From contig JAMWFC010000115.1 of NCBI GenBank assembly GCA_027475525.1, positions 1,178,001 to 1,242,000 on the forward strand: a stretch of DNA of 64,000 bases, read 5' to 3'. Within the stretch, counting starts at the first letter, position 1, and every line of letters starts with the position of its first letter. Below, one piece after another: positions 35,001 through 46,201 of the stretch. The notes under the pieces were generated by a model. That model did not search any database. It was not told where the DNA came from and saw nothing but the letters and a program-made list of their open reading frames with translations. Source of the stretch: Macrolepiota albuminosa. Taxonomy: Eukaryota > Basidiomycota > Agaricomycetes > Agaricales > Agaricaceae. The position numbers and the translations under genes are program-made.

Positions 35001-37912
35001 AGCTTGGTGAAAGGGGCACCAGTGTAGATGTGGCGTAGGTTTGCATACCATTCTCCGATGCAAAAATTGACGCTCTTTACACGTTCGTATTCGACATCCG
35101 AGAAGGCGTCAAATACCTGATCATGTATCAGTATCTCTTTCTTGTCTATGACATATGCCAGAAATTGACGCCCTCGAAACTGGAGGACGTTTGCAGGGTC
35201 TCCCGGATATGGCTGGAGGGTCTCTAATAGATTTTCAGCTTTACGCACCACCGCATGGCCGAGGTGGCGGCGGGGCCCCTCTTCCATCTCAATTAAGATA
35301 AGCTTTTCTTCTCCGTCTTCTACCGGGGCAGGGTAGACGTGGTCAAAGTTTGCAGGGGGTGCTAACAATATCTCTTCTTCGTCGTCTTGATCCAGATCTC
35401 CGAAGATATCAGTCAACATTTCGGTTACTTCTTTCTCACTAGATGCGTCGTGCACAACATCCTCGTCGTCATCTGAGTCCGATACCGATTGTAGGTCAGG
35501 TATGGTGTCCCCATCACTATCATATTCCTTACTCATGAATTGTCTCCAAGGCTCGTTGCTTGCGAGGTCTCGTTCCCCTCCTATTTTCACCATTCCGATG
35601 GAAATGGCTGTGGTGGTCTCGCCGAGGCTGTCGACCAGCCACTGTTCAGTCTGCTCAAAATTTAGGTTCTCGCAGAATCGGATGCTATTCGCACTTAGTC
35701 CCGGCGGTTTATTACCGTTCGAGGTCTGCCTTGACTTGTCAGGGCAGTTGCGGGAGAAGTGCCCGTCCTTTTTGCAAATGTAGCATTTGCCACTCGCTTT
35801 TAACTCTTCCTTCTCTTCCTTGCTAAGGTTCCGGCTATTCCAGGATGGTTTCTTAGAGGAAGCTGAGTCCTTTTTATGATTTCAGGACTGTTGCCCCCCG
35901 GCATGATTATTACTATTGGCGGAGTTGTTGCCAGCATCAGTATTGGTCCTGTTGCTGCTGTTGCGCTGTGGGTGTTTTGCGCGTGATGAATGATGATTCT
36001 TGCCTTTATGGCCGTTGTTATCTCCGCGTTTCTGATTGTGCTGACCCCGATTGTTGTTCGGCTGGTTCCCAGATGATGACGCATCGTGGAGGTCTACGTT
36101 CTCAGCTAGTTCCTGGTATTCGGCTTTGCGGACCATAGCCTTCCAAGAGGTATGCTCCGGATTCAGATGTTCATGGAGCAATGCTTTGCGGAGGGAGGCT
36201 CTAAATCCGTTAAACAGCTTCACGACTCGGGCACGCTTACTGTCCGCGCCGACTATGGTGAATAATTCATCGAGGTCTGCCACGTATTCGCGAACGGACC
36301 TGTTTCCCTGCACAAAGTTATGTAACTTGGTGCGTTGTTGATTTCAGAAGTCTATTGGAAAGCAGTAATTGAATAATTCTATAAAGAATTTTTGTAGACT
36401 CCATTTCTCAGGGTTTAGGGATACACGCTGAGTATAGAAGGTATATGCCTTGCCAGTTAGAAATTCAGACAGCACCATCACCTGTCTGCGGCGTTCTACG
36501 TATCCATACTTCACGTAGGCAGTGCCGTGCGTTAGGAACTTATGGAATACACGAAGATCTACTTGGCCACCATACTTCTCAGGTGGGGTTGGTTTAATTA
36601 ACGTGCGATGACGTTGGCGGTCACGGTGGTGCCGTGAGTGGTGGTGGTGACAGCTACCATGTTGTCGTCCATCGGAGCTGGACAGGGAGTCAGAGCTGTC
36701 TTCTGATGAATAGCCATCATCTTCCGAGCTCGAACTAGTGAGATCAGTATCTGAGCTGCTGTCCGAGGATGAGCTGGAGGGGTCTCCTGATGGATATCCA
36801 TGCTTTCCGCCTAACTGCCTAAGAGCACGTCCGAGTGCACTATCTGGAGTGATCTGCGTGACCGGTTTGGTTGATGCTAACGGGTCGGTTTTCCCCTTTG
36901 CCTTGGAAGCATAGGGCTTATATTTGGATTTTTTAGTGGATCCCTCGGCCACCTTACAGATTAGCTCTTCCAATTCTCCTGACAAGGGTAAAGACCCGGC
37001 GCGATCTTTCTTTTTACGGTGGGCTGAGGCCTCCTTCTTTCTGTGACGATTTAGCTTTCTTGTCAGATTCTGACGGTCACAAAGGTATTTGAGTAATTCC
37101 TTCCGGGTAATAGTATCAGTCTCGTGTTCCTGAATTTCAGGATCAACTGGTTTTCCGTCTTCCTCGGAGACGTCAGGGTATTCCTGGTCTCCAGGGTTTT
37201 CCGGCACCTGTTGTTCCGGTTGTTCGTCTGGGAGATCACGATAAAAATTACAATTTTCGAGAATGTCCTGTTGGATCTGCGGATCGATCTCCGCTCCGTT
37301 GAACTGAATATCGCCCCAATTCCCTGGGTCTATGCCCTTACCCTTGGGTTGAGAGGTTTCTCCAGGTGGGTTGAGCGATACGCAATGGAGGTTTTCCATG
37401 CGTCGATCAATGTGAGCTCGTTGTTCATCTGTCATATTCCTGCGTGCTTCTGTGAATATGTCCTTCTGAGTGATATCAGCAAGGTTGTTTTCCTCTGGGT
37501 CAGTGCCATTAGCCGTCTGACCAACATGAGCTCGACCTTTTGGGTCAAATATATTGTTATTATTATTATCTACTTCTGGAGATGCAACATTATTCTCCTG
37601 ACGATCGTCATCGTCAGGCTCCTGACTCGTGAGACTGGAGTCTGTGTCGTTGTCCACACTGGGAGTAACGTTCCTACTGGCTTCCGGCTCAGTGGCTTCC
37701 ATCTCTTCGGGAGTGGGCATCGCGGCAGTGTTAATGCTCACGGGGGTCTCGAGCTGCAGTCCTAGACCAGCATTCTCGGTACGCGCTTTTCCAGTCCCGG
37801 TTGAGGCCTGAGGGCGCTGCAGGGGACCGGTATTGCGGATAGCCGTGGGGCTCAATCGGCGTGCCGAGAGCCTCCCTTGCGGCTGTGTTCTTAATGTATA
37901 TCTGGTAGTCAT
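32036..37912 (-). pseudogene. Gypsy-1 gag, protease, RT and RNase H
   Basis: Single minus-strand frame starting at ATG 37912 (MTTRYTLRTQ). Gag: acidic/Ser-rich N-part, then the retrotransposon-gag core (WSLQKFFIELFNYCFP), TGA at 36344-36346, core continued (VREYVADLDELFTIVG), TGA at 35882-35884, and knuckle CYICKKDGHFSRNC (C-x2-C-x4-H-x4-C, about 35800-35760). Protease ALVDSGSLGDF lies at about 34440, and RT with YLDDIMIYS at about 33480. TGA at 33143-33145 follows the RT. RNase H starts DGCITGVVGV (about 33015), and TGA at 32807-32809 follows TDHKG. A linker of about 200 residues follows to the Gypsy-2 insertion point. There are no frameshifts in 5.9 kb. At least three of the four TGA codons stand where Arg (CGA) is expected. 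At 32807 Leu or Arg is possible. Confidence 0.9.
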
Positions 37913-38049
37913 TTGTTAGCGATAAATTGTGGGCTTGGGTACTCACTACTATGGGTGTCCTCGGGTGATCAGACCAAGGGTTGCCAACAGACAGTGAGTG
38001 AGGTTTTTTTGAAGCAAAAGTAAGCTAGAGCTTTGTAGCGTTCAAAATA

Positions 38050-38286
38050 TGTAACCGCAGCGTGAGGTCACGGTGAGGTCACACGAGATAATAGAGTCTT
38101 CACACAAGAGAGAGAACGGGTGTAAGCTCTGCAATTGGGAAGAACTGGCTACGAGATACCAAGTGACGACTTATATACCTGTAGCACAATAATATATCAA
38201 GTAAGTCCCTAGCGGGCAGGTACGGCAAGGGATGTGGTAAGCAAGCAAAGGTCCGAAAGGAGCGCAATGTGGTCGCTGTCGCTACA
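38050..38286 (-). repeat. Gypsy-1 5' LTR
   Basis: 237 bp, nearly identical to 11589-11825. On the minus strand it is followed by TATTTTGAACGCTACAAAGC, which lacks the usual TGG start of a tRNA primer site. The right TSD, GCAAC, is at 38287-38291. Confidence 0.9.
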
Positions 38287-38291
38287 GCAAC

Positions 38292-40337
38292 GGTCTTGCA
38301 TTGTCTTGCATGCAACGGTTTTGCACTCTCTTTTTCATGCAACGGTTTTACATCCGTACCACCACCATCATTTCGCAGGTGAGCGCAGAGTCGCTCGTAT
38401 CGCAGAGCAGTGGTAGCCATCACTGCCCCACGAAGTAGGTTTTCATTCAGTTGTCAGTAGATGAGTTTATATCTCATCGTGCACCGCAGTTCATAACGAA
38501 TACGCAATCAGAATTGTAATTTGAATAGCAAATTCGTTCACAGTAAGCTTACAGTTAGTATAGATGATTATGAGCTTATGCATACACTTTTGGTACTAGA
38601 GTTCTATTTCTTAGTTGTACTTTTCTTGCGCACCCTCCCACCTCTCCCTTGTTACTCATTCTTGGACTCCGTTTTGGACAATCTTTCTTGTCATTTTGAT
38701 TCGTATATTCTAGTACATAGTGTATAGCCATACTACGTCGCCACTTCAAGAAATCGAAAAAAGGGGTGCCTTCGCGGCTGATTTTCCGCTAATCGGTTGT
38801 TTTCACATCAGCAAGAAAATATTCGTGTAGTGCGACAAACTGCAGAGGTTTGGTGCCTCATATGAGAGTGGCACCTATCACGTTCATGACTGCCACGGAC
38901 ACGATTTTGGCCGTCTTTCCAGAGCCGACTTGAAGGATGCTTTCATGGGTGAATCGAGCAATTAGTATCTACTTTCCTAAAGACGAAAAGTGGCTGGGGT
39001 CGTCGCTACAGAAGACGATGACTTATGAGTTCTACAGGGATGAATATGATGAGGATTCGAAGCGTGAATATCGTGTGATCGCCTCAGCAAGTTCCTTCAA
39101 GCTTTTTATTGTTGGATCCTTGAGCGTTTCTGTTAATGGATCAAAATTCAACTTCCGATCCATCGCCCAAGGACACGGAAATACTCTACAGGTGCACGAT
39201 AATAGCCATAGATCATACTTTCCCCCAAGCTTTCGAAAATCCTGTCCCTTTACTGTTTCCATCTCTGGCAACCTGTCCAGAATAAGAACAATTCAGAGGC
39301 CATATAAATGATGGTTCGAGGCACGGAAGAGGTGACACGAGAATTAAGGGGTTTAAAGCAATCACTTCCGTCGTTGAGATGGCAACTTCGAGGTCAAGCT
39401 GATATCGAGATTACAAAGTGTTATGCCCACTTAACAATTGCAGTGGATGACATCAGTTGAAAGGTCGAAGGAACTGCACAAGAGACGGATTAAGACTTCC
39501 AGAAAACGAGATCCAAGTTTTTTTTTTCTTCCAACTGACCTACTTCTCCTTGACCTAGTGTCTTTGACGATGCTAGTCAACGCCTGAGCTAGCAGAGATA
39601 TATAGTCTTAGTACTTCATGCAGAATGGGTTTTCAGGCCTCGAGGTCCGGCGAGTCGACAGTCACATCACATTTCACTAGATTTCACGATGAGAGGCCTC
39701 ATTTATTCCCTTAATTTCCCTGATCGAGCGATTATAGAATCAGAACCATTTGTCACCGAAAATCTTACTAACGCCTCGAGCGTGTCATCGTGAGGCCGCA
39801 AGTCGACAGGGAGGGTGTCGTGTGACTGGTATGAGAGAATCCATAGCCAGTTACTCGTAGACCGGGTCCAGATCCGGAAAGAAGTGCATGGAACTGGTCA
39901 CGCGAGCAGTGGGAAACTGAAAAATTGAAATAAGCAGCACGTGCACGATTGCGGTTGTCAATGACTCGAGCAAGATTATCAACCCTGCATCAAGGCCGGA
40001 GGCTTTGGCTCCGAAACTGTGAACCTTAGTTTTTTTTTCCAAATCGTGTCTTCAGCTTGAGGGACTAAGTAGCTTCCTCCACCTATGTTTCCTGTATGTC
40101 TTCTTCCGCCCTGGGACCTAGGTACATGTTGGATTTGAAACCATCTCTTTAGGCCGGAGATGAACGTTTGAACCACGATCCTGAGCGTTGAGCTTCCATC
40201 GTGATCGCTGGCATGTCGGCATCATACGGCATTCTTCCGAAATTATCATGAACCAGATTGTCAGCGGTTACCATGCCGTGACGGGGTCCTTATAAAGTGA
40301 GCTTTCCATCCCATGAGGTGCGTCAACCTACACCAAT
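38292..40337. other. intergenic right of the transposon block
   Basis: It begins with imperfect copies of CATGCAACGGTTTTGCA (38308-38352), the sequence into which Gypsy-1 inserted. An uninterrupted 124-codon frame at 38937-39311 and an overlapping minus frame at 39032-39271 have no family resemblance, and I leave both uncalled. A run of T at 39517-39527 and AT-rich sequence precede the MFS gene. Confidence 0.45.
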
Positions 40338-42568
40338 ATGCCTAACAAAGTTGATGATACGAGCTTGACACCCGCACTCGATGTAAAAGGAGAACCCACC
40401 GGCCTCAATACAGAGGGAACATCGCAGGAAACGTCGCACATCAATGCTATCATCGTTGATTGGGATGGTCCTGATGATCCTTCTAATCCTAAGAAGTAGG
40501 TGAATCCTTATTAGAAAGCGAACACGTCGGTTGATCGTCATTATCAGCTGGACGTTTCGCCAAAAATGGGCAGCCACAGTCGTCGTATCTTCTTTCACGT
40601 TTATTTCACCAATATCATCATCAATGGTTGCGCCGGCGACTTTACAAATTGCTGGGGAGTTTGGCGTCACAAGTACTGCCATCATCGCTATGATGACTTC
40701 AGTCTTTGTATTAGGTTATGGTAAGCTTTGTGCACAGTTTTTCCGTCCCAACGCATTTGAAAGCACCCGCTTTCTATAGCTTTTGGACCTCTAGTAAGCA
40801 GTCCTGACATTGTTTGCGATCCGGGGTTGACACATTTCAGTTTCTGGGGCCAATGAGCGAGATATATGGACGATCGCGAGTACTTCAATTGTCAAATCTT
40901 TGGTATCTCGGTGCGCAGATGGCTGTTTCTTACCATTCACAAGGGGTCTAACTTGTTATCTAGCATGGAATCTAGGATGTGGTTTTGTACAGAACAAAAG
41001 CCAACTCATTGCCTTTCGACTGCTCGCAGGTCTAGGCGGAAGTGCTCCTCTGGCTGTATGTTATGAATAGCCAAGCAACATCATACAAGTCTCAATCCTT
41101 TGTGTTCTTTCCAGATTGGTGGTGGAGTCATTGGAGATATCTGGCATCCAGAGGAGCGTGGGAAGGCGATCTCCATATACTCCTTAGCGCCATTGCTTGG
41201 CCCCGTTATCGGGCCAGTCTGCGGTGCATGGTCAGTTTCTACCCAATTCATTGAGAAATCATCGACCTGAACTGACGATAGGATTGCTGAACGTTCCACT
41301 TGGCGGTGGGTGGTGCGTAGCTCTGGTCTTTAATAGAGAGTTTCACTAACTCTGTGGTGTAGTTTTGGTCAACGAGTATCGTCGATGCCATTATTCAAAT
41401 TTTTGGCATATTCTTTCTTCAAGAAAGTGAATCATTTTGGCCGTCAGCTATTCATATTTTTTTGATCACTGTTCTATCACAGCTTTCGCTCCATTACTGC
41501 TTGCCCGCAAAGCTACCGCAATCAGGAAGACAATTGACCCTGAGAAGGCGCAGACCACTAACGTACGTACCATCTTCGAAACATCAGGAGGGCAAAGGTT
41601 AGTAGCTGTTATCTAGTTGATAGCCTTCTCCTAGTTATATCTTCTCCCTCCAGCTGGGGTGAATTCATGCGCAAAGCTCTCACTCGTCCTTTCCTCATCT
41701 TCTCTCAGGAGCACATCGCTCAGCTCCTCGGTGTTTATATGGCCTTCTTATACGGACTGATGTATAGTGCGTTCTCCCTTCGCGTGAACCTCGTTGGAAG
41801 CTCACAATATGACGTCAGTATTCCTTACCGCCATGCCTAGTATTTATGAGGGACAGTATCACGAGACTACGAGCATCGCAGGGTTGCATTACATTGCCCT
41901 GGGTGCCGGCCTAACGATTGCCGCCCAAGTTAATGCGCGCTACATGGATCGGATCTATATACATTTTAAACGCAAGAACAACGGTGTCGGAGAGCCTGAA
42001 TTTCGTCTTCGTGAGTTTCATAACAGGTTGGCAACATGGTCGAAGCTAACACATTCTGTAGCATCTATGGTACCTGGTACCATCATTCTTCCAGCAGGGC
42101 TTTTCATGGCCGGTTGGGCTGCTCAAAATCAGGAGCACTGGATCATTACGGATATCGGTATTGCATTGCTCGGAGCGGGTATGATACTCCTATTCCAATC
42201 TATCCAGACGTACATCGTCGACACCTTTACGTTACATGCGGCTTCAGGTGAGTTCTTTTACTTTCGTATCTATCTTCATGGTTACATTTATCCCACTCCT
42301 CTCGCAGCTTTGGCGGCCGTCTCATGCTTACGTTCCCTTGCTGGTTTTGGATTTCCGCTGTTTGCTCCTGCTATGTACAATAAACTTGGATACGGCAAGG
42401 GAAACTCAATCCTTGCATGCGTGGCCATTGTGCTTGGATGCCCTGCGTATGTTCTCATACTCCCACCTACCGTTTTCTATCTGACTCCATAGATACAGAC
42501 CCTGGTTATTCTGGAGATATGGGAAGAAAATCCGTATGAAGAGCAAGTACGCTCGTAAAAGCTACTGA
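40338..42568 (+). CDS. MFS exporter, DHA1-like, 14 exons
   Basis: Proton-coupled membrane exporter of the major facilitator superfamily, probably plasma membrane, substrate unknown. Exons: 40338-40495, 40548-40720, 40780-40793, 40841-40910, 40964-41055, 41115-41230, 41282-41312, 41363-41426, 41483-41597, 41654-41766, 41819-42010, 42062-42247, 42308-42446, 42493-42568. They sum to 1539 nt, 512 aa, with all phases consistent. Motifs: VDWDGPDDPSNPKNW just before TM1 (hallmark of fungal DHA1 polyamine/drug exporters), GYAFGPLFLGPMSEIYGR (MFS motif A region), LAGLGGSAPLAIGGGVIGD, and LGPVIGPVCGAW (motif C). A cytoplasmic loop and a C-terminal six-TM half follow. The third exon is only 14 nt. Related in type to the exporter at 53971 but not a tandem duplicate. 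Confidence 0.92.
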
Positions 42569-43526
42569 TGAAAGGAATATGAATAGAATTTCTTATGTTA
42601 TTGTACGCCATAGATTCAGCATGTCTTTCTATATCCAGAGATACTTCATGACCCTCTTTCTTATCACGCTGTATACCTGTAATTATCAGATGTATGCATA
42701 TACTTGTTATGTAGCTTTGCGAAAATACTTTCTCAAGTATGACAAAATCGAGCAGAAGAGTGTTGATGCCTCGTGAAGACAGGATCACAGTTTTTTGTGC
42801 ACGGAGTTCGGCATAACTTTGCATCAGCGTGACGATGACCTCCTGACATATGTACTAGCTTGCCTTATGAGAATTGAACACCAGTAAGTTCTCGCAGACT
42901 TTCGTTTACATCTCTGAGCACCGTCCATGCTTTTGTGACACTTCCAGGACAATGTTTTCATGCATGAGCACAGGAAAAATAATATAATCAATCTCAAAAT
43001 TCTCCATCAATGTTTGGAAGCTAAGATGTGAGTGGAAGCTACAAAGAGAGGCTGACCCCGGAAGTCCACCCATGCAACACAGAAATCATGGACAGATGGA
43101 TAAATATGATGATTAAAGCTTGGCTGACTAGCCTCAGAAAAACTCAAAAAAAAGAATATAGAAGCAGAGCCCTAGCTGAGAGACTGGGAGCAGACACCTG
43201 GCTAAATATGCTGCTGGAGGCATGGATACCTTACAGGACATGGAAGGCAGGAAATAAGGTTTTCGTGTGCATGGGTGTAGACTGCCCCCCAGGCCGCATC
43301 CCATTGTCGGACAGCCTGGAACCACAGTCCAATCCCAATGCAAAGTGCATAATAGCATTTTCCTTATGGTGGGCTGATGAGAAATACCTCAATACCTTTC
43401 TTAACGCTTGATGCTAACTATGTAGATACATCTAGTGGTTCATAAAAAAAAGACAAAGAAAGAAACTTTGTGGTGGCCTTTATTATTCTCGACATGAGTT
43501 GTGTCTGCACAATGATCTGCACAATA
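42569..43526. other. intergenic with one unexplained ORF
   Basis: Apart from the open frame at 43028-43411 (listed separately) I see only AT-rich sequence, the 3' flank of the MFS gene and the 3' flank of the ABC gene, which converge here. Confidence 0.5.
43028..43411 (+). CDS. uncertain 127-aa ORF
   Basis: Uninterrupted 127-codon frame, rich in Trp and Lys near the N-terminus (WINMMIKAWLTSLRKT) with Cys-Met-Gly-Val-Asp-Cys in the middle. No known family and no visible splice partner. Its purine-rich, A-biased composition differs from neighbouring genes, so it could be a fragment of a mobile element or chance. Low confidence. Confidence 0.2.
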   Translation: MSGSYKERLTPEVHPCNTEIMDRWINMMIKAWLTSLRKTQKKEYRSRALAERLGADTWLNMLLEAWIPYRTWKAGNKVFVCMGVDCPPGRIPLSDSLEPQSNPNAKCIIAFSLWWADEKYLNTFLNA

Positions 43527-46201
43527 TTATATTCCGTCCGAGTTTGGGTTAGAAGCAAATGCCTGCGCTTGGATATTGTAAAGGGTAGCGTACTCCCCTT
43601 GGAGGGCGAGTAGATCTTTGTGAGAACCTGATTCCGCGATTTTTCCATCCTTCATGCATCTTATTGATCATGTGTGTTAGTATCCAGCAATTGATGTTGA
43701 GTTAGAACATACATGATAAGATCAGCATGTTTAGTAAGGTGCCCAAAGCGATGAGTAACAAATATCATGGTCCTTCCATTTTGTTCGGCCCTCAGCCTGT
43801 TGAACAGCTCAAGCTCTCCACGCGGATCCAGCGCTGAACTAGGTTCGTCGACTGCTACAAATCTGATATTTGGATTTTGTAGACGCATGAAAGTTCGTGA
43901 CCTATACAAAAATCAGTACAGATCCCAGAAGAAACGGTTGCAAACACTTACGCCACTATTCGTTGTTTCTCACCGCCTGACAACGATTAATAAGAAGGAC
44001 CTTGTGATTGGGCTGGTTACGCACCAGAAATATCTGAATTCAACTCCATTCCGTCTAGAATGTCTTGTAGGGCCTGATGCTGAGGAAGTTCAATTCCATA
44101 TGGTATTGCGGACTGAACTGGTTCGAGGACGGTAGCGAGACCGTTGCTCATGCCTGCAACCATACTGCTAGCGCCTCCCTTCTCCACAGCCGCATTGACC
44201 ATTTCTTCATCTGTAGCACACGCAGAGTACCCAAGGCCAACATTCTCGGCTAGAGAGAGTGGCCAAATTGAATGATCCTGGTTTAACGTCGACGTGATGT
44301 TACGAAGACCTGCGACCTTGTAAGTCTGGATGGGGACACCATCTAGGAGCAATTCTCCAGAGGTCACGTCATATGTGCGTGTCAAGAGCCTGATCAATGT
44401 TGACTTTCCACTCCCATTGGCACCGACGACGACGACAAGTTGTCCCGCTTTGATATCTACCGAAATATCTCTCAAGGCGCCGTCATTAGACTGGGAGCCA
44501 GGATAGCTAAACGAGGCACTTCTGAAATTCCCGAGTGAAGAACTTGGACATATCCAAAAAAAAAAAAAAGGGAACGAGAAACGAGAAACGTACCGGAACT
44601 GGATGGAGATGCCCTTGGTGTCGTGAAGTTGATAATCGACTGTGCCATCGAGTAACCGAAGAGACTCTACATGATAGAAGCTTTTGATTGCCTCTAATAT
44701 AAAAAGAATTCGTGAGAGCATTCGAAATGTAGCATCTAGACTTCCTGTCAAGGTCGAGGACTGCTGACGAAGTATTGCAAGCGTCGACAGCGAGTGAGAA
44801 GAATGGTCCAGGAGAGCACAACATGTGAAGTAGATCTGGAGATCGTGTCTGAATGAAGAATCATACTAACAAATGTTACACTTACGACCGGGACTTCCCC
44901 GGAAATGGAGAGGAATAGTTGAAACCAAACAGAATTTTTGTGTTGAACCTCCATAGGATCACCCGTGAACAGGGATCCTAGCTGCTGACGGGACTTCTTG
45001 TACTCTGAGAAAAGGCTGATGAGCTACTGAGTATGTCTTTACTCTCGATATGATGCATGCCATTGATGATATGATCAGCAATATTGTTGTTCACGATATC
45101 CTCTCGGTAACTACTTCTGCGAAGGTGTGATAAAGCTTGAAGCCGAATATAATCCTTGTTTTCCGCTACAACGATCGTCGCTTAAGACTTCATGATCAGA
45201 CAAAATGTGGACGGTTGGAGCGTATAACTAGCTCACCTTGCGACCGCTGGCATCTCCTAATCATATCCGCAATCGGATAAAACAGACATAAAGAGTTAAA
45301 CACCGTCCCACCATGGTGGTGGGATAGAATAGACGTGACAATAGTGAACAAGCCCAGGACTCCGACAACTGCCTCAATCGTTTGATCAAAGCAGCGCCAG
45401 CCCATCCAGGACGGAGGTCTGAAGGTTTTGAGGTCTGAAGACAATTTCATCATGGAGATGATGCAAGGCATAGATGTGACAAACTTTTCAGAGTATAAAC
45501 ATCATACCGCAGTTCCTCTAGTAACGAACTTGATCAGAAACATGCAATTCTTGTGATAAAATTCACCAAACCTTTCATTAAGTGTTCCTCAAAGAATAGC
45601 TCAATTTGCGATTCCAATCTTGGGATAAATTGGTTACTATGCGGTGTCAAAGTGTGAATATGCGGGTATAGGCTAGCGACACGACATTACGCCATACCAT
45701 ACACTTGACGAAAGGCTCGACAACATTACACACATTAGATGTGCTATGATTGCTCGAAGAACGGTGAAAGGGTTCCCGCTCCCATCGCGAAGGTACAATT
45801 CCAACTTGGAGTTGACAATATCAGCGCTCAGAAATATCGCAGAATTCCAACAGTGATGCATGACGTACCTGGACATAGAGCCGTGAGGACACGTACATGT
45901 TAATTCCAGGTTCGATACCTTTCCATGCCCTCGATGCGAGATAAAAGAGAACTAGGGGTGGATTCACGAGATAGATGTCCCGCAGCAGTCTGAAGACGTA
46001 TGGTAGTGCAGAAGTATATTTATTCCATTCCTTCAAGAACATGCGTTCCAAGGGCAATGCTTGCTCTTTAAGCGTCCAAATCTTCCATACGCCGAAGGTC
46101 CTCCAGGTTACAGCGGGTGTAGTCCCCTTGGACGGAGACTCGTTTTTTTGAATGGGTTTCTCATCGAGCATGTTGGGGCACGGAGTGAAGTTGAAAGGCA
46201 T
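43527..46201 (-). CDS. ABC transporter, single TMD-NBD half transporter
   Basis: ATP-driven membrane exporter of the ABCB/MsbA-like type. Starts at ATG 46201 and ends with TAA at 43527-43529. The first exon is 46201-45869; most later exons can be followed by frame. N-terminal TM region: LPYVFRLLRDIYLVNPPLVLFYLASRAW, then IIAHLMCVMLSSL, and from about 45417 IEAVVGVLGLFTIVTSIL. NBD: Walker A GANGSGKST (about 44440-44415), Q-loop in TSTLNQDHSIWPLSLAENVG, signature SGGEKQRI spliced across an intron at about 44020-43970, Walker B IRFVAVDEPSSALDP, and H-loop FVTHRFGHLTKHADLI. The tail reads CMKDGKIAESGSH, as usual after the NBD. I estimate about 600-650 aa. It acts as a homodimer by family precedent; substrate unknown. 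It is divergent from NDC1 with 367 bp between the start codons. Confidence 0.87.

Larger units (their letters stand above)
11589..38286 (-). mobile_element. Gypsy-1: chromodomain LTR retrotransposon carrying two nested insertions
   Basis: The two outermost LTRs (11589-11825 and 38050-38286, both 237 bp, one mismatch seen) have the same orientation and are flanked by a 5-bp direct repeat, GCAAC, at 11584-11588 and 38287-38291. All coding parts lie on the minus strand. Excising the copia element (11851-17876 plus one TSD) and Gypsy-2 (20418-32031 plus one TSD) leaves about 9,049 bp. The gag-pol frame then runs without any frameshift from 37912 to 18081, about 2,737 codons, with five nonsense codons. 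Coordinates modulo 3 agree across the Gypsy-2 insertion, which supports the reconstruction. The chromodomain after the integrase places it with chromoviruses. Confidence 0.88.

Noticed and set aside
32807..36346. Multiple in-frame TGA codons read as recoding (UGA readthrough or selenocysteine) in Gypsy-1
   Set aside because: The stops fall within gag core and pol rather than at one gag-pol boundary, sit where Arg CGA is expected, and the copia element shows the same signature plus TAG. Decay explains all of them.
37124..37765. 213-codon plus-strand ORF opposite Gypsy-1 gag
   Set aside because: Shadow of the acidic gag frame on the minus strand; no introns, start context or motif of its own.
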